This document shows positions 22,005 through 34,416 of a stretch of DNA of 64,000 bases, in pieces. The position numbers were made by a program, and so were the translations under genes. Below the pieces are notes generated by a model, which saw nothing but the letters and a program-made list of their open reading frames with translations, was not told where the DNA came from and did no database searches. How positions within the stretch are numbered: position 1 is the first letter of the stretch; each line of letters starts with the position of its first letter. Source of the stretch: Rhizophagus irregularis (taxonomy: Eukaryota; Glomeromycota; Glomeromycetes; Glomerales; Glomeraceae); the NCBI RefSeq assembly GCF_026210795.1, contig NC_089429.1, positions 310,001 through 374,000 of the forward strand, in the 5' to 3' direction.

Positions 22005-22172
22005 CCAAATCACGTGTACATACTACATAAATCGCGTTTATTTATTTAAACACGTGATAAAAGATATACCGCGTTATTTCCTTTTATAATACGCGTTATT
22101 TACGTATAAAAAAAAATATTTAAATACACTTATCTTATTTCTTATTGATTAGATAGTTTTAAAGTTTGCAGA
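22005..22172 (+). promoter_or_regulatory. Upstream region with CACGTG, CGCGTT and ACGCGT motifs
   Basis: CACGTG at 22011 and 22051, CGCGTT at about 22033 and 22070, and ACGCGT at 22091-22096, all within 170 bp of the ATG at 22173. ACGCGT is the binding word of the MBF cell-cycle factor in yeasts; CACGTG is a bHLH E-box. Function here is inferred only. Confidence 0.4.
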
Positions 22173-23840
22173 ATGATTCCTATTCCTTCTATTCCTTCAA
22201 ACACACCTTCTAGAGTTCATATTACAATTTACCAAGACGATGCTCCATCTTCACGCAAAAGTAACAAACGTATCCTCAGTGATGAAATGGATGTTACACC
22301 TCATAGTAGAAAAACTATGCGTAATCGCAGTCCCTCTCAAAGTCGAACTCCAATGAATTCACTTCGTATTTCTGGCAAACCTAGAGTTCCATTTTATGAT
22401 AAAGTAAATTTAACACCTTATAATCCACACAAAGCCTTAATAAACAAGTCAAAGTCTACTTCTACGCCGAAAACTGCTAAAACCGTTACATTTAGCGATT
22501 CTCATACTACTTATGAAAACGAGGTTACTTCAGCAAATAAAAAATTCAAGAATGAGTCTGGTCAAGTCGTTAATATAGACTCTTATAGGAGAAGAATCGA
22601 ACAACTTGAAGCCGAATTGAGGAACCAAATAGATGAAAATCAGAAACAAACCGAAGAAGTTCAGAAATACCGCCAAGAAATCGAGAGAGCGCTCGAAAGA
22701 GCTAAGTGTAGGTATTTGTTCATTAAGTGTTATTTGCTATTTAAACACCTCAATAATGTATTGTTTTTTGTTTGTAAGATGTGGCTTTAGGTTATAAAAA
22801 CGAATTATATGGACCTGTTTATATCGATGGTGATCATAATTCTATTAATAAGTTATTGAGACACTTAGCCAAAGTTGTAGGTCAAGACGTCATTAATAGA
22901 TTTAGAGAAGAAACTTTGGTTGATGATGAATTACCTGCACTTAATCAGATTATTGCATGGTTTGAAGAATCAGGTAATTTTTCGCTAATAAAATTAACTT
23001 TTCAATATATATTCATGACACAAGAAAAATTCTTATATAGGTTTCTTGAAGTATGAGGTTCTTAAAGAATTTCGTGCTGCAAAGATGATCTTGTCACTGG
23101 ATCTAACTTATACGTTCGAAAACGTTAAGCGGGATAACAACAATATTTTCATTAAAAATAACTTGAAACCAATCGAAATCGAACCTCAAAAATTAAATCA
23201 CCATATGCAGAATGCTAATCGATTGGTATCTGTGTTTGGCTTACCAAACGGCTTTAGATACTTAAAAGCATTGAAATTGAGCAATATGCCAATTAAGGAT
23301 TCTTACTTTAACAATTTCCGGGGTCTAAGCCTGAATGAATTGGTTATTGACAATACTGGAATCGGGGACGAGGCATTGGCTTATCTTGTAGCACTAAAAG
23401 ATAATTTGTGCCTTTTGAATATCACTGGAAATATGAAAATTACTGATGATTCTATATTTATTCTAGTTCTTTTCGAAAAATTGATGGTATTGCTCCTGGA
23501 TGATACTTCTATTTCTATGGATGGAGTTCGCAAATTTGTTTCTATGACAGCCAGCATTGAGTTATCACAAATTTCTATCCCCTCATCATGCCGTAAATAT
23601 CTTAATAAACGAAAAGAAATCTATTGTGTTGAACATAAACAAGGAATGAAAGTTGATCCATTAGAAGTTAAATTTATGAGTCTTTCAGAGATTCGTCGAC
23701 AACTAATGTTCCATTATGAGGTTAATTCTAATATTAACATTGTTGGCTCTAAAGAAGAATTAGAAGAATTGTTGAGAGAGATTTTGAAACGGCGACGTGA
23801 CGATGGAAAGGCTATGTTGTTGACTGGTGGGCGTGATTAA
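22173..23840 (+). CDS. Coiled-coil and LRR-like protein, unknown function
   Basis: Three exons (22173-22707, 22779-22973, 23041-23840) give 509 residues; both introns have GT-AG borders and keep frame. Residues 1-125 are basic, Ser/Thr/Pro-rich with many S/TP sites (TPSR, SPSQSR, TPMNS). About 133-180 is a coiled coil (RRRIEQLEAELRNQ). The middle block has no known motif. About 310-420 shows four leucine-rich repeats (LKALKLSNMPIKD, LNELVIDNTGIGDEAL, LCLLNITGNMKITDD). The C-terminus is highly charged (EELEELLREILKRRR). No signal peptide or membrane segment. I do not recognise an ortholog. The S/TP sites and the upstream ACGCGT would fit a cell-cycle-linked protein, but that is speculative. 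Confidence 0.85.
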
Positions 23841-24224
23841 TACACCAACGATACATTATAAAGAAATTATAATTCTAATGAATTTATTTGATCTAATAAG
23901 CACAAATGGATGTTATGTATGAGTTTTTAATGATGGTCTGTAAAATTGATGAAGATTATATGTAAAGTATCCGCCATTATCTTTTATCAATATCAAAAGT
24001 TAATTTACAAATTTCGATCTAGCTACATTATATACTACATTATTTTTTTTATTTTTTTTTTAACGAAATATAATTTTAATAATTCTCAAAATTACTTATT
24101 AATCCAGATAATGTATGAAAAGTTGTTCTTTATGATTATTATAATACAAATAAAGTTTAAACAAGAGATGGATGCATGCATTAATTTCTTGAAACTATAA
24201 ACTATTTAAACCGAACTTTACTAC
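23841..24224. other. Convergent intergenic region
   Basis: 3' regions of two genes running towards each other. AT-rich. The open frame at 23946-24200 is Ile/Tyr/Phe-rich low-complexity translation and is not called. Confidence 0.6.
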
Positions 24225-25157
24225 TTATTCATTATCGACCCATGAACTAGCCAAATCACCAAAAAATGGCATCTCAAACCGTTCCAAAGAATCTCCATCC
24301 TTATAGGCTTGATAACTAGCAATATAATAAATAATATTTTAATAATCTTGTTTAATGAGTAAATAATAGTTAAACATGACAACCAACCCAAGGAAACAAA
24401 TTAGTCCTATCTCTGTAAACAAAAGGGCCCAGCTTAGAACATTGGAAATAAGAATTATAATTAAATGGAAAAACTAAATAGAAAAACAAATAAAAATTAT
24501 AAAATAATAAATCAATGAAATAAGAGGAAAAATACTACTAACAATTTTTACTTACAAAGATGGTTGCAAATAATATTGAAGACTATATAAGAGAGAAATC
24601 ATTTAGATCAAACATCGTATTATTACTTAGAATAAACTGATTAAATTTTAATAAATATGAATACTTTACCTGCCACGCGTGAAATCGAACATAATCATTC
24701 TTTTGTTCTAAAATTAAGAGAAGAACACCTAAAAAACAAATCCATGAATTATTGTTTAAATTCATTGTTTCTTATAAATTACAGTTAAAATGCAAAAAGT
24801 TTTACCAGTTACGCAACCAAAAGCATAAGCCATAGCCGCTTCGATATCAACTCTAAAATAAAGAACAATAAATAACGAATAAGCATACTGTAATTTCATA
24901 AAGTAGTAATAGTGGAGTTACAACTTTGTATTACAATAAATTTCCTACCTTATTGGCAAATCTGTCTCATATTTATTAATTTTCATTTGGCCGTCGGGCA
25001 ACTGTTCTGTTTGTCGATAAACTCCAGCAAAAGGGTTTGCAGAAGCAGAAGTTGACGCTGTTGTACTGCTAGCATATCGAACAGAATTACGGTTCAATTT
25101 TTGTTCATCGGGAGGTGGAGTATAAGGTGAGAAGGTAGACGGATTTTGATATGACAT
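24225..25157 (-). CDS. DUF4870/UPF0132 family small membrane protein
   Basis: Six exons on the minus strand: 25157-24949, 24852-24806, 24728-24670, 24582-24556, 24473-24388, 24315-24225. They splice in frame to 172 residues. One exon is only 27 nt. The N-terminus (1-70) is Ser/Thr/Pro-rich and cytosolic-looking. Three hydrophobic segments follow: MAYAFGCVTGVLLLILEQ, SSILFATIFFFHLIIILI and SWALLFTEIGLICFLGY. Family signatures are LEQKNDYVRFHAWQS between segments 1 and 2 and the ending LERFEMPFFGDLA. The biochemical role of this family in fungi is not known to me. Confidence 0.88.
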
Positions 25158-25700
25158 TGCCTCTTAAAAACTTGCAACTCGAAAAGGAAAAAAATATTTG
25201 TCTTGCGTTTAGAATAGATTCTGTTATTCTGCTTCTATTTATGGTGTATCACGTGTCATGACTCATGGCCGGTAATTTTTTAATGATTTAGTCCTCAGGC
25301 ATTTACGTACAAGTTTGGAGATAAAACGATCGAAACTGCTATAGTTCATGAACTGGGTTAAAAATAGGATAGAATTTGTAGTTGATACTCAATTATAATT
25401 GGTTACCGAAGTATTACTATTAATCATTCCATTGTTGAACTAATAATTTAGATACTTTGAAAGTTGTTTTCATCGAAAGATTATCTATCGTCTTGATGAT
25501 CTTACAAAGTCCTTTGGTTTGTATCACTTTCATCAAGGGGGACAACAAATTGATATAATCGAAAGACTATCACAAAAAAATATCGTTTAAAATTAAAAAT
25601 GAAAGAAGAAATTTGATAATACATTTCATTAAGCATTTTATTGATTCAAATCTACACAGTGACTTGTGTCACGTGTGAAATTGACTTTATTATACAGTAG
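25158..25700. other. Intergenic region between two minus-strand genes
   Basis: Promoter of the DUF4870 gene and 3' region of the uS5m gene. TCACGTGT occurs at 25249 and 25667. No ORF. Confidence 0.6.
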
Positions 25701-26648
25701 TTATTTTGTTCCATAATAAGTATGATATACATCCACCAAATTCTTTCCTCTAGATTTCGCAATTTCTGACGGTAATTTTTGACTATTCAAAGCTTCGAAA
25801 GTACATTTTATAACATTCATTCCATTGCACGAACCAAAAACTTTTGCGGAAAGATCTTGGATACCGATACATTTAGCAATTTCATGTATATAATGGTTAC
25901 ATCTTATACCAAACCCTAAAAAAAGAATAAAAACAGTAAATAAAAGAAAATTTCAATTCTTATTCTTATCTAACTTACCAGGAGGTCTGACCCATAATTT
26001 TATTGTTGTTCCATGAAATTTATGCTCTATATCATGATATAAAGTTCTATCATCATACCTTTCAAAATATCTTAAGCTTTTTATAGCCTTGTTAGTAGCT
26101 TTTTTGATAGCAGTTGGAACCTCATCATGTTTACCCTCTCCAAAACCGGCAACACCTTTACCATTGCCCACAACTACTAAAACATACATGCTAGGAATCC
26201 TGCCCTTCTCTGTTTGATTTATAACACGCTTTATAATAAGAGTTTTTTTCTGTAAATCACGAATTTCAGAAGGGGAAAGCCCAGTGACTGCTGATAATGC
26301 GTCAGTGTCATCGCTTTCGGTTTCCGGAGCAGTTATTACTACGGAAGGACGGGTTACTGGAAATGAAGGATCAATTATTGTTCCCGACACATCTAAAATT
26401 GGATCAAGTTTTGATATATCAGAAAGTCTGAATATGTCAAGTCCTCCTACACGAGGACGAAGCGGTCTACTAAATTTATCATTTTTATCTTTGTTAGTGT
26501 CTGTAGAAGTTGAAGTTGTTGAAAAAGCGCGTAGGTGATGAAGTATTAGATGTTTCTTGGGACTGTATTCATTAAATACAAAAGCATTATTTGCGACATT
26601 GATAAATGATTTACGTAAAGGAATTGGAAATTTTGCAACTAAGTTCAT
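25701..26648 (-). CDS. MRPS5: Mitochondrial small-subunit ribosomal protein uS5m
   Basis: Two exons (26648-25979 and 25915-25701) with a 63-nt GT-AG intron; 294 residues. The N-terminus is basic and Ser/Thr-rich with few acidic residues, a mitochondrial targeting profile (about 1-50). The S5 N-terminal RNA-binding fold is clear (RVINQTEKGRIPSMYVLVVV, GNGKGVAGFGEGKHDEVPTA, KLWVRPPG) and the S5 C-terminal fold follows after the intron (AKVFGSCNGMNVIKCTFEAL). Protein S5 is part of the small-subunit body near the mRNA entry and decoding region. Head-to-head with chorismate mutase over 161 bp. Confidence 0.93.
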
Positions 26649-26809
26649 AGTATAGTAAGTGATCTTTAAAATGGTAAAATGTGGCTGATTTAATTTCTAT
26701 GCATGATGACTTTTGTTTATACTATATGCGGGAATAGATATAAATAATTTTTTAGTATAGGAAGATCTCTTTTTACAGAGACTCAAGCTTTGTAAATCAA
26801 CGCAATATA
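26649..26809. promoter_or_regulatory. 161-bp bidirectional promoter, uS5m / chorismate mutase
   Basis: The only sequence between two divergent start codons (26648 minus, 26810 plus). Both promoters and both 5' UTRs must lie here. TATACTATATGC-type AT-rich words are present. No further motif is evident. Confidence 0.7.
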
Positions 26810-27898
26810 ATGAATTTTATATCCGGAAAAACTGAAGACAGCATTTCTCTTCCAAAACTTCGAGATACGCTTATTCGTCTTGAGGATACTATAATTTTTG
26901 GTAAATTACTAAAATATCATGGTTGTTGATATATATTATGGTTTTTAAATTTTTATTATTGATATCCGAGTAGCTTTGATTGAGAGAGCACAGTTTTCTG
27001 TTAATGACAACATTTATAAACCTGGAATGTATAAATATGATGGCTTTGAAGGAACTTTCCTAGAATATTTTTTGTCCGAAGTTGAAAAAGTACATGGTAA
27101 TTTTATTTAAATTGTTAAAATTTTTTTTTTTACAGAAATTTTTCACGATACTTACCAAATTTTAAATACTTTTAATTTTATAGCAAAAGTAAGAAGATAT
27201 CAAAGGTAAAAAAGAAACTTATTCTTTTTAGAAATTCTCAAATGGGTTCATTATTTATTTTATATCATCTTTAAAGTCCCGATGAGTATCCATTCACGGG
27301 AACTCTTCCAGATCCAATTATTCCTCCTCTTGATTATCCACAAATCCTTAAACCTAATAACATTAATATTAATAAAAAAATAATGAAATTTTATCTCGAG
27401 AACATTGTTCCTTCGCTATGCGTGCCGGGAGATGATCAAAATTATGGTTCCGCGGCAACTAAAGATGTAGAGTGTCTTCAAGCTTTATCTCAAAGAATTC
27501 ATTATGGTAAACATATTTAATTATTTCATTAGTAGCAATTACAACATTAACTTATTGATTTCATTTTTAAAGGGAAATTTGTTGCTGAGGCAAAATTTCT
27601 CGATCCAAAACTTCAACCTAAATACATTGAACATATCAAAAATCGGGATGTTAAGGAACTTGAAAATTTGTTAACTGACAAACGTGTTGAGGAAGCTTTA
27701 TTAAAAAGACTTAGACGTAAAGCTTTAATATATGGTCAAGATATTTCAGAACATGGTGGATTAAATTTGGATAATATGCAAACTACAGAGCAATTAAAAA
27801 TTAATGTAGATGTAGTTGTTGAATTGTATGAAAAATGGGTCATCCCTTTAACAAAAGAAGTTGAAATTGAGTATTTATTGATAAGACTTGACGAGTGA
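26810..27898 (+). CDS. ARO7: Chorismate mutase (AroQ type, fungal)
   Basis: Converts chorismate to prephenate, first step of Phe/Tyr synthesis. Five exons: 26810-26900, 26974-27096, 27184-27205 (22 nt), 27277-27506, 27573-27898; 263 residues, against 256 in yeast Aro7. The fold-wide similarity is strong. Residues matching yeast catalytic positions are present: Arg18 (LPKLRDTLIR), Arg152 (SQRIHYGKF), Lys163 (VAEAKF), Glu253 (TKEVEIEYLL) and Thr249. Arg75-Arg76 match the effector-site arginines. The position equivalent to yeast Thr226 is Asn233 in an ungapped C-terminal comparison, so effector control may differ. Cytosolic, no targeting peptide. Shares its promoter region with uS5m. Confidence 0.95.
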
Positions 27899-30367
27899 AA
27901 TTTTGTAAATTTCATTGATTTTGATAGTAAGAACTTGATTTAACTAAAAAATGCCACTTCTATTTATTTTATGACAAAGATTTGTTTAAAATAAGTTAGT
28001 ATCTTTGGGAATAATTTAGAATAGTTAGATTACAAATTTTATTAGATTTCTGCGTACTATTATTTGATATTGTATTTAGAATTTGTTTAAAGTGGTATTT
28101 TGTGATCTCTTAATTATTATTAGTTTCTAAGATTATTTAAACATTATATTTGATCAAAAAATCAAAAGTGCAAGTGTGGTTATTCTGTCTTCTACTCAAT
28201 ATATTTAATTTTTGCCAGTATTATACTTTTGCAATAATTCAGTTTATCTTACTTTACTAATTCAACTTTTAATTTATTACAGAATCATTTAATTATTATT
28301 ATAAAAAGCAAAGTAATTATATTTAATATTAGAATAAATATTTTGAACAAATAAAATTAATCTATTATAATTAATAAATAGTTGTAATAATATTTCTTTA
28401 ATATAATTATATAAATTTATACTATAGCTATAATTTATTATCTAAATATATTTGACAATTTGTAAAAACAAATTATACTTTTTAAAATTGAATTACTAGA
28501 TGCTAAGAAATTTATATAATTTTAACTTTTTAAAAAAAAATGAAAAAAATGGGTTAATTTGTGATTTATAACTTATTTTAATTATTTCTATAAGCATCAG
28601 GATTTTTGATTTAAAATAATATTAAATAGTTTTATAACTTATTTTATTAAAAAATTTTAGATTTTTATAAGATTCTGAATAAATTATAATATACTTTTGG
28701 CCAAAATTACTCATTTTCATAAAACTCAATATATATATATGTGTATATATATATATGTATATACTGTATTTTTTGTTTTTTGCAAATATCTCAATATTCA
28801 ATAATTTAAATTTGATGAACTTTTTTTAAATTATAAAACTTAATTAAGGATTATGATATTTATTTAGAAAGATTTTTTCGTAAAGCATGATTATAATAAG
28901 AGTACAGGTTTGATTTCTAATAGCTTAAATTTGTAAAAATTATACTATATGCATAGCTATGGTATCTACTGTATTAAACTAATTTAGACCAATATAATTA
29001 ATCCAAATTGGTTAGTAGTTTTAGCTAATAGTATTAATTAGTTTTATTTACAACCTAAATGATAGAAATATTTATAATAATTACTTTTAAGTAGGGTTCT
29101 ATCTACTACTAATAGATATTTTTTACAGAAACTTTAAATTTTCAAGTGATATCATTTTGATATTATTTTAATATTGATTCAATATCAATTTAATATCAAT
29201 ACGATATCAAAATAAAATATTGTCACTTTAATATTAAAATGATATCGAAATAGTATCAAAATGAGATCAAAATGATAATAGAAATGACATTGAAACAACA
29301 TATTTAAGTTTAACTTAAAGATGTCATTTCGATATCATTTTAATTATCATTTCTTAATATCAGTATGATATTGAAATGATAATACTTCATTTCGATATTA
29401 TATCGATATTAAATTGATATTGAAAACAATACCGTTAACATAAACTTAACAATATCAATTTTATATTAATTAAAAATATTAAGTTTCTGTAAAGTAGGTA
29501 GCATATATTTTTTTAAAAAAAAATCTTTTTTTAATTAATATTAATTAAAATTTTTGTAATTTTAATTTACTTTATAATGGTTAAATTTATTACATATTTA
29601 ATAAAATATCTGATTTTATAATTTATATAATTAAACTTAATAAATATATTAAGAGAAAAATATACTATCATATAACAAATAATAGTTTAAACTATTATTT
29701 AATAAAAAACTTATTTAAAATAGTTTATTTATTAATATTTTAATTCTTTTAAAATTATATGACTAAAAGTAATAACTTTAAACTATTTGTACTATAATAG
29801 TAGTCTTCCCTTTGTATTGATATGTAGCGATTCCTTTGAGTATAATAAATAAAAATATATATATATATATATGCTAAGTTACCAATTATTAAAAATAAAA
29901 TGCTTTTAAAATCTTATAATGATAATTTGCAACTGCTAATATTACTGCCCAAAACTTATTTAATAATAAAATTCAAAAATCTGAAACTCAAAAACTTTAT
30001 TTTTAATAAAAAATTGGTAAATCTAAAACTTTTTTAAATTATAATTAGTTTCAGAAAAACATAAAAACAGTTTTGGCAATTAAGTTTATTATAAAAAATA
30101 GTTTCAGATTAAATTTTGATTAAACTAAAATTTTGAAAAAAAATAGTTTTAGCAAGTAATATCTTTAGTAAAAAAATTAAAAAATAATAAAAAATATATT
30201 TTTTCACACCTGTGATATGTTGCATTTTCCTTTTTTAGTAATTTTTATATATTAATTATGTCAATCATTTTGATCACGTGACTTCATTAAGATTTTTCAT
30301 TTTTTAGTATTTACTATATATTATAAGAAACTTTATACTATATGTATTTTTAATTGCTTTACAAGTT
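27899..30367. other. AT-rich intergenic block
   Basis: No gene seen. 28480-28880 holds decayed, rearranged pieces of the 10284-type MITE (AAAATTGAATTACTAGATGC; GCAAATATCTCAATATTCAA). TA microsatellites at 28729-28764 and 29850-29870. Includes the MITE listed at 29093. Confidence 0.55.
29093..29505. mobile_element. ~410-bp MITE with GATATC-rich interior
   Basis: Left end AGGGTTCTATCTACTA...TTACAGAAACTT faces GCTACCTACTTTACAGAAAC at the right, inverted with a gap. The interior repeats TGATATCAAAATGATATC-like words on both strands. The left end resembles that of the 38058 element. Ends are approximate and no duplication was found. Confidence 0.6.
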
Positions 30368-30375
30368 TTCTTAAT

Positions 30376-31568
30376 AGGACCCCAGACATCACATATATAA
30401 CTCATAACTGATCTGCATGAATTTAAGTACTTTTTGCTCCTGCTAAAATAGACCTAATTTGCTAAAAATCAAATTATCACATTTCAAATCTATACTAATT
30501 TGCTAAAACTCAAAATATGAGTTAATAATTTTTTCTTTTTTCTTTTTTTTTTTTTTAAATGTTGAATTATGTACCATTTTATTAGAATATATTTGGACTA
30601 CATAATAATCACAAATATTCTATGAATCGATACTTCCAGCTCCAGACATCAAAGTCCGATCAACCATTAGATATTATATTACCAATAAAATTAAAATTAA
30701 GAATAAAAGTAACCAAAAAGCATAGCAAAATAATATACCATAATCTAAAAGTATAAACAAAAATAAAACATTAAAAGAAAAACAAAAACAAAATTAAAAA
30801 TAAAAATAAAATTAACAATAATTAATAAATTATATGTCTAAAATTATAAATAAATATAAATATAAATAAGAAAAGAATAAAAATATTATTTTTGTATCTA
30901 TTAATCCAATAATTTTTTGCTTACATGATAATAACGTAATCTTATCAACTTTCTTTTTTATTGGAATCCAATTCTCATATATGTATTTCCTTACAAAGGT
31001 GTCCAGCATTTCTTTACCAAAGAGACTGATTTTTGTAATCGATCTACTTTTCCCATTTGTAAATCTTTAACTTTATTTGTAAGTTGATTTGAATTGTCCT
31101 TTACTTTGAATTCTGAAAGTTGATTTGAATTGTCTTTTGCTTTGGATTCTGAAGTAATTTTTTCTTTTATTATCAATAAAAAAATAAATGATTAATATAA
31201 ATTAAACTGCCAATTTTTATAATTAAAATATGTAGATTATAGATAAATAATTATTAAAAAATAAAATGTTGCGAAACTAAACAGACGGGTTTTGGCCCGC
31301 ATTATGCTTAATTTTGGCCGGAATTATACTTAATTTTGGCCAAAATATAACCCAGACCCAGAAATTAATATTTTTAAAAATATTATTTATAAAGTTAAAA
31401 AAAAAGGATAAGTTAAATTTTAAAAAAAGTACCAATTTGCTCAAATATAAAATATGACTTTGTAAATTTTCAATCAATTTACTCTATCTAAAATTATGAG
31501 TTTAACCTAATTTTGATTGAATTTGCTAAAACTCAAATGTGAGTTATATATGTGATGTCTGGGATCCT
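30376..31568. mobile_element. 1193-bp hAT-type MITE carrying extra sequence
   Basis: Ends AGGACCCCAGACATCACATA and TATGTGATGTCTGGGATCCT, flanked by identical TTCTTAAT (30368-30375 and 31569-31576). Both outer parts match the element at 33666-34305 in inverted orientation. About 600 bp between roughly 30545 and 31165 has no counterpart there. Within it a minus-strand frame (31176-30991, 61 codons) encodes two copies of KDNSNQL in a Lys/Ser-rich context. This looks like captured host sequence, or sequence lost from the shorter copy. Confidence 0.88.
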
Positions 31569-31576
31569 TTCTTAAT

Positions 31577-32822
31577 ATATCAAAAAGGATTTAGAATGCT
31601 ATTTTTGACTTTTATATGTAACATATTATAGGAGTGCAATATAAAGCAGGTGTAATAAAAAACAAACCCTTTTAAAATAATAATATTTAAATAAAAAAAA
31701 ATAAATAAAATTATGCTATTTGTATTTGATTTTATAAATTAAAAATGCAAGAAATCTTACTATTTTTAGCAATACATAGTTATTAATTTATCATGAAAAT
31801 TCTAATTAAACTAAAAGATAAAAAAAACAACTATAAAAATAGTGAATAAAAATTTTATTAATATTACCAAATATTTTAATAATTTAATATTAATTTATAG
31901 TAAATATTACAGCTAATAATTCAATTAATTTTGAAAAAATAAAAAATAATAGAAAAAGAAAAGTTTAATTAGTATTATTAAAAAAATTAAATATATTAAT
32001 TAAAAATAAATTATTAGCTTTTTATTCTTCTTTATTTTATAAAGTTAAAAGGGTTAATTGTCAACAAATAGAAAATTATAATATGATATAAATATAAGTA
32101 AACTTTGCTTCTTTTTTTATTTTTTATTTTTTATTTTTTTTTTCCACAGTACATTTGCAGTTTTATTAAAGTAAAAAAATAAAGAAAATATGTACAAGTT
32201 GCTTCTTTTTTTATTATTATAGTAATAATTTAAAAATATGTATAAAAATCATGATAATATATAAATATTTATAAAAAAAGTACTGTATTATTTTGAAATT
32301 AAACAACTATTTTTTAAATTTAATTCTATTTAGCAAATTAATTATTTTTTAATTAGCTTTTAAGTTAAAATATTATATAATGCAAAATTATTGATTACTA
32401 TACAAAATTACATCAATAATATCATTGCAGATATTCATATAAAAATTTTATAATAGATTATATAATATGTTATAAGTTACAATTTTTCATTAGCTTAATG
32501 AATAATGTAGTTAAAAAAAGGCATTTTTATTTAAAACTGAAAAAATTAAATTTGTCAAAAATTTTTATATTATATAATTAATTAAAAGGTTTTTCTTTAG
32601 TAATACTAGATTTCAATTTTAATTAAAAATATATATTATATAATTATAAAAAGTATAAAAATATACTAATTATAAAATTAATATTTTTTATTAAATAATA
32701 TTTATACAATAAATAATTTGTTTTAAAATGTATAGTTAATGAAAAAATAGGGAGAAATTTTTACTGCTAATTGCATAAATTATTTTTTCTGAGAAAATTT
32801 TTAGCAATAAAATATAAGAAAT
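31577..32822. other. AT-rich intergenic sequence
   Basis: No gene or clear repeat seen; long A/T homopolymers. Confidence 0.5.
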
Positions 32823-33300
32823 ATGGCTTCTATTGCTAATAAAACTTTAAATATTGGCCTTATAAAGGCAGAAAAACTAGTAAAATCACTAGAAAGTATA
32901 GAATTTTTTAACCTTATTGAAGCAAGATTATTAAACCTTTAAAATATTAATGCAACTGATATATACTAAATTTTTGAGTATTTTTCTAAAAATACCTTTA
33001 ACAAATTTGCAGAATTTAAAAGAAGTTATGAAAAAAAAACTGGAAAAACTTGGAATGAATAAACAACAAATATTTTATATACTTAATATATGTACTTTTT
33101 TTAAAAAAAAATGCTTATTAATCAGCTAATAAGAATGTATCAACAAATTTATCTAATAGCACATTTGCTATCTCAATTACTGGTCAAATCTATTATAATA
33201 CAAATAAATTTCTAAATGCAATAGCTGAATTATATATCTTAAAAAGTAAAAATTGGAAAGTAATTTATGCAGAAATGGTTATCACAGAATTCAGGTAGTA
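32823..33300 (+). pseudogene. Decayed gene of unknown family
   Basis: From ATG 32823 one frame runs 80 codons to 33062 with a protein-like composition (NIGLIKAEKLVKSLESIEFF, FAEFKRSYEKKTGKTWNE) but is broken by two internal stops. A second stretch in another frame (about 33130-33300: FAISITGQIYYNTNKFLNA, KNWKVIYAEMVITEFR) continues the coding character. The surroundings are featureless A/T. Likely an old gene fragment; no family recognised. Confidence 0.45.
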
Positions 33301-33657
33301 ATGATAGCAGATTAATATTACACACATCATTTAAAAGTAAATAGCAGAAATAATCTACTTTAAAAAGTAAAAGCTCTAGTAAAAATTTATATAATAAAGT
33401 GAAAAAGTAACTGTATATTATATTAAAAAAAAAAATTAGCCTAATTATGATTAAATATAAAACTTCTTTTAAGAACATATGATATTTCCTTTATATGGTT
33501 CTAACTTGATATTTTAAATTACTTTAAGATTTGAAATAATGTGATTATGATGAAGTTAAAAATGCAAAAAAATATATCATATTGATCATATCTATAGATT
33601 TTAATAAGATAGTTTTAAAATAATAGAATAAAAAAGTTTGGACAATTCTTTTAGAAA
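33301..33657. other. AT-rich spacer
   Basis: Nothing recognised; the minus-strand frame at 33239-33478 is low-complexity. Confidence 0.4.
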
Positions 33658-33665
33658 ACTGCCAG

Positions 33666-34305
33666 AGGATCCCGGACATTACATATATAACTCACATTTG
33701 AGTTTTAGCAAATTCAATCAAAATTAGGTTAAACTCATAATTTTAGAAAAAGCAAATTGATTGAAAATTAATTAATAGTCATAATTATGAGTTTTAGCAA
33801 ATTGTATTGATTTTACAAAGTCATATTTTATATTTGAGCAAATTGGTACTTTTTTTTAAATTTAACTTATCTTTTTTTTTTAACTTTATAAATAATATTT
33901 TTAAAAATATTAGTTTCGGGGTCTGGGTCATATTTTGGCCAAAATTAAGTATAATTCCGGCCAAAATTAAGCATAATGCAGGCCAAAAACCGTCCGTTTA
34001 GTTTCGCAACATTTATTTTTTAATAATTATTTATTTAATTTATTATTTTTATTAATTATTATTTTATCTATAATCTACATATTTTAATTATAAAAATTGG
34101 CAGTTTAATTTATATTAATCATTTATTTTTTTATTGATAATAAAAAAAAAGATTATTAACTTATATTTTGAGTTTTAGCAAATTAGTATCGATTTGAAAT
34201 GTGATAATTTGATTTTTAGCAAATTAGGTCTATTTTGGCAGGAGCAAAAAGTACTTAAATTCATGCAGATCAGTTATGAGTTATATATGTGATGTTCGGG
34301 ATCCT
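33666..34305. mobile_element. 640-bp hAT-type MITE
   Basis: Ends AGGATCCCGGACATTACATA and TATGTGATGTTCGGGATCCT, flanked by identical ACTGCCAG (33658-33665 and 34306-34313). Inverted relative to the 30376 element and lacking its ~600-bp middle. Contains the shared TTTTGGCC(A/G)(A/G)AATTA words near 33937-33970. Confidence 0.92.
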
Positions 34306-34416
34306 ACTGCCAGTAAGAAGCATGTCAGAAATTACATGATTATGCTCAATTAGAGACCTGACCCCCTATCCATATGTGATTGAATTCTGATTGGCTAAAA
34401 AAATACATATAATATA

